Assembly (NCBI GenBank): GCA_030040115.1
Contig: JASHUH010000596.1
Coordinates: 1 to 9,788, forward strand
Length of the DNA: 9,788 nt
Direction of reading: 5' to 3'
From: Acidobacteriaceae bacterium
GTDB taxonomy: Bacteria > Acidobacteriota > Terriglobia > Terriglobales > Acidobacteriaceae
Below the pieces are notes generated by a model, which was not told where the DNA came from, did no database searches, and saw nothing but the letters and a program-made list of their open reading frames with translations. Shown here in pieces: positions 8,437 to 9,788 of this stretch. The position numbers were made by a program, and so were the translations under genes. Positions within the stretch are counted from its first letter, which is position 1. The number at the start of each line of letters is the position of its first letter.

Positions 8437-8461
8437 GGCGGCTAAAATTGAACCAGCCGCC
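8437..8461 (+). promoter_or_regulatory. Stem-loop abutting the dnaE start codon
   Basis: GGCGGCT (8437-8443) and AGCCGCC (8455-8461) are perfect inverted repeats around an 11-base A/T-containing loop. The right arm ends at the base before the ATG. No Shine-Dalgarno sequence is visible between 8437 and the start codon. If transcribed, the 7-bp, mostly G-C stem would sit against the initiation site and could limit ribosome access. Alternatively, TAAAAT at 8443-8448 could be a -10 box, giving a near-leaderless mRNA in which the left arm would not be transcribed. The inverted repeat is seen directly; its role is inferred. Confidence 0.35.
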
Positions 8462-9788
8462 ATGTCCGAATTCACCCACCTCCATCTGCACACCGATTAC
8501 TCCCTCCTCGACGGCGCTTGCGACGTCACCAAGCTGGTCGAGCGCGTCGCCGCCCTGGGCCAGAAGGCCGTCGCCATGACGGATCACGGCAACATTTACG
8601 GCGCAGTGCACTTTTTCCAGGCAGCCAAGGAAAACGGCGTCAAGCCCATCCTGGGCTGCGAATTGTATGTGTGCAAGGCCGAGGACCATCGCGCCGAGGC
8701 GGCCAGGCACAACGGAGACAAGGATGCCGCGCCGGGTGCCGCGCGCGATTCGGAATACAACCACCTGCTGGTGCTGGCCGAGAACGAAGAGGGCTATCGG
8801 AACCTCATCCGTCTTACCTCCGAGGCCTCGCTGCACGGCTTTTACCGGCGGCCGCGGGTGAGCAAGAAGTTTCTGGCCGAGCACGCCAAAGGCCTCCTCG
8901 GCCTTTCCGGCTGCCTGAGCGGTGAGTTGTGCGAAACACTCGCCGCCGGCGATTACCAGAAGGCCAGGAGAGTGGCAGGCCAGTACGAGGAAATTTTCGG
9001 GCGGGGCAATTTCTACCTTGAACTCCAGGACCAGGGCCTCGAACTGGAGCGAAAAATCCAGGCCGGCCTGTTTCGCCTGGAGCAGGAACTGGCGATTCCG
9101 CTGGTTCTGACCAACGACTCGCATTATCTCTGCGGCGAAGACTCGCACGCCCACGACGTGATGTTGTGCGTGCAGACGGGCGCCAAGATTCACGAGGCCA
9201 ATCGCTTTAAGTTCGACAGCGACCAGTTTTTTGTCAAAAGCGCCGAGGAGATGGCGCGTTTATTTCCCGATGCGCCGGCGGTCGTGGCGCGCACCATGGA
9301 AATTGCCGAGCGCTGCAATCTCAAGCTGCACCCGGTCAAGAATCCGTTTCCCGAGTTTGCCGTGCCGCCGGAACACACCATCGACAGCTACTTCGAGGAG
9401 GTGTGCCGCGCCGGTTACAGGAAGCGCCTGGAAACCGCGGTGCGGCGGCTCGCATCGCGCAGCGAACTGCGCACGCCTCTCCACGAATATGACGCGCGGC
9501 TGGAGCGGGAAATCGCCATCATCAAGCAGATGAAGTACGCGGGCTATTTCCTCATCGTATGGGACTTCATCAAGTACGCGCGCGATCACGGCATCCCCGT
9601 AGGCCCGGGACGCGGCTCAGCCGCCGGCTCGCTGGTGGCGTACGCGATGGAGATCACCAACATCGATCCGCTGCAGAACGCCCTGCTCTTCGAGCGTTTC
9701 CTCAATCCGGAGCGGGTTTCGATGCCCGACATCGACGTGGACTTCTGCATGAACCGGCGTGGCGAGATCATCGACTATGTGACCCGCA
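8462..9788 (+). CDS. dnaE: DNA polymerase III alpha subunit, 5' part
   Basis: The first 442 residues are in the window; the full protein is normally about 1150 residues, so the gene runs off the right edge. This is the replicative polymerase catalytic subunit, which extends DNA within the holoenzyme. The N-terminal PHP domain shows [11 protein letters not shown] (8-18, with H8 and H10), TDHGN (40-44), E67 in GCELY and TNDSHY further on. The palm region shows [10 protein letters not shown] (381-390) and PDIDVDF (422-428), where D423 and D425 match the catalytic E. coli D401 and D403. The PHP metal ligands are kept, unlike E. coli, whose PHP is degenerate, so it may have its own proofreading activity. 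The ATG at 8462 gives the standard MSEF-x-HLHxHT-like N-terminus; upstream codons in frame offer no ATG, GTG or TTG nearby. The spacing to the kinase suggests its own promoter. Confidence 0.97.
   Translation, partial: MSEFTHLHLHTDYSLLDGACDVTKLVERVAALGQKAVAMTDHGNIYGAVHFFQAAKENGVKPILGCELYVCKAEDHRAEAARHNGDKDAAPGAARDSEYNHLLVLAENEEGYRNLIRLTSEASLHGFYRRPRVSKKFLAEHAKGLLGLSGCLSGELCETLAAGDYQKARRVAGQYEEIFGRGNFYLELQDQGLELERKIQAGLFRLEQELAIPLVLTNDSHYLCGEDSHAHDVMLCVQTGAKIHEANRFKFDSDQFFVKSAEEMARLFPDAPAVVARTMEIAERCNLKLHPVKNPFPEFAVPPEHTIDSYFEEVCRAGYRKRLETAVRRLASRSELRTPLHEYDARLEREIAIIKQMKYAGYFLIVWDFIKYARDHGIPVGPGRGSAAGSLVAYAMEITNIDPLQNALLFERFLNPERVSMPDIDVDFCMNRRGEIIDYVTR

Larger units (their letters stand above)
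8128..8461. other. Divergent intergenic region, kinase and dnaE
   Basis: This 334-bp gap must contain promoters for the kinase (leftward) and dnaE (rightward). The part next to the kinase (8140-8210) is AT-richer than the rest. It contains an imperfect hairpin, CCAA-g-AGC (8189-8196) with GCT-tt-TTGG (8202-8210). A short perfect inverted repeat, CCCGGT/ACCGGG, lies at 8340-8353 with a two-base loop. GATAAC at 8284-8289 resembles a -10 box but has no correctly spaced -35 partner. A 92-codon open frame starting at 8301 runs into dnaE out of frame, is proline/serine/arginine-rich and shows no family motif, so I do not call it. No RNA gene or riboswitch was recognised. Confidence 0.4.

Noticed and set aside
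8387..9193. A 268-codon minus-strand open frame over the start of dnaE
   Set aside because: It is antisense to an unambiguous DnaE N-terminus and has no recognisable domain.

Overview
This looks like a high-GC bacterial chromosome segment. The start of DnaE, the two-core PAS/GAF kinase and the soil-type GH15 enzyme suggest a soil Acidobacteriota-like organism. That placement rests on remembered family resemblance, not on a search, and is only moderately confident.

Five genes are supported. From left to right they are: a tiny Cys-rich metallothionein-like protein (+, 8-166); a short-chain dehydrogenase/reductase with a C-terminal membrane segment (-, 425-1423); a glycoside hydrolase family 15 enzyme (+, 1522-3462); a giant soluble sensor kinase with two complete kinase cores and an internal receiver (-, 3400-8127); and the first 442 residues of the DNA polymerase III alpha subunit, DnaE (+, 8462 to the right edge, incomplete).

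The strands alternate at every gene, so no operon is visible. The SDR and GH15 genes diverge from a region of about 98 bp and may share control. The GH15 and kinase genes converge and overlap by 63 bp. The kinase and dnaE diverge from a 334-bp gap. The metallothionein and SDR genes converge on a very GC-rich 258-bp gap.

Functionally, the GH15 enzyme probably releases glucose from trehalose or an alpha-glucan, and the divergent SDR may act on a related small substrate, but nothing proves this. The kinase senses signals in the cytoplasm through four PAS and two GAF domains; no output regulator is present in the window. DnaE is core replication machinery. I found no mobile element, CRISPR array, tRNA or rRNA gene, and no clear evidence of an entirely new system. 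The most unusual objects are the double-core kinase, the tail-to-tail coding overlap and the hairpin abutting the dnaE start codon.
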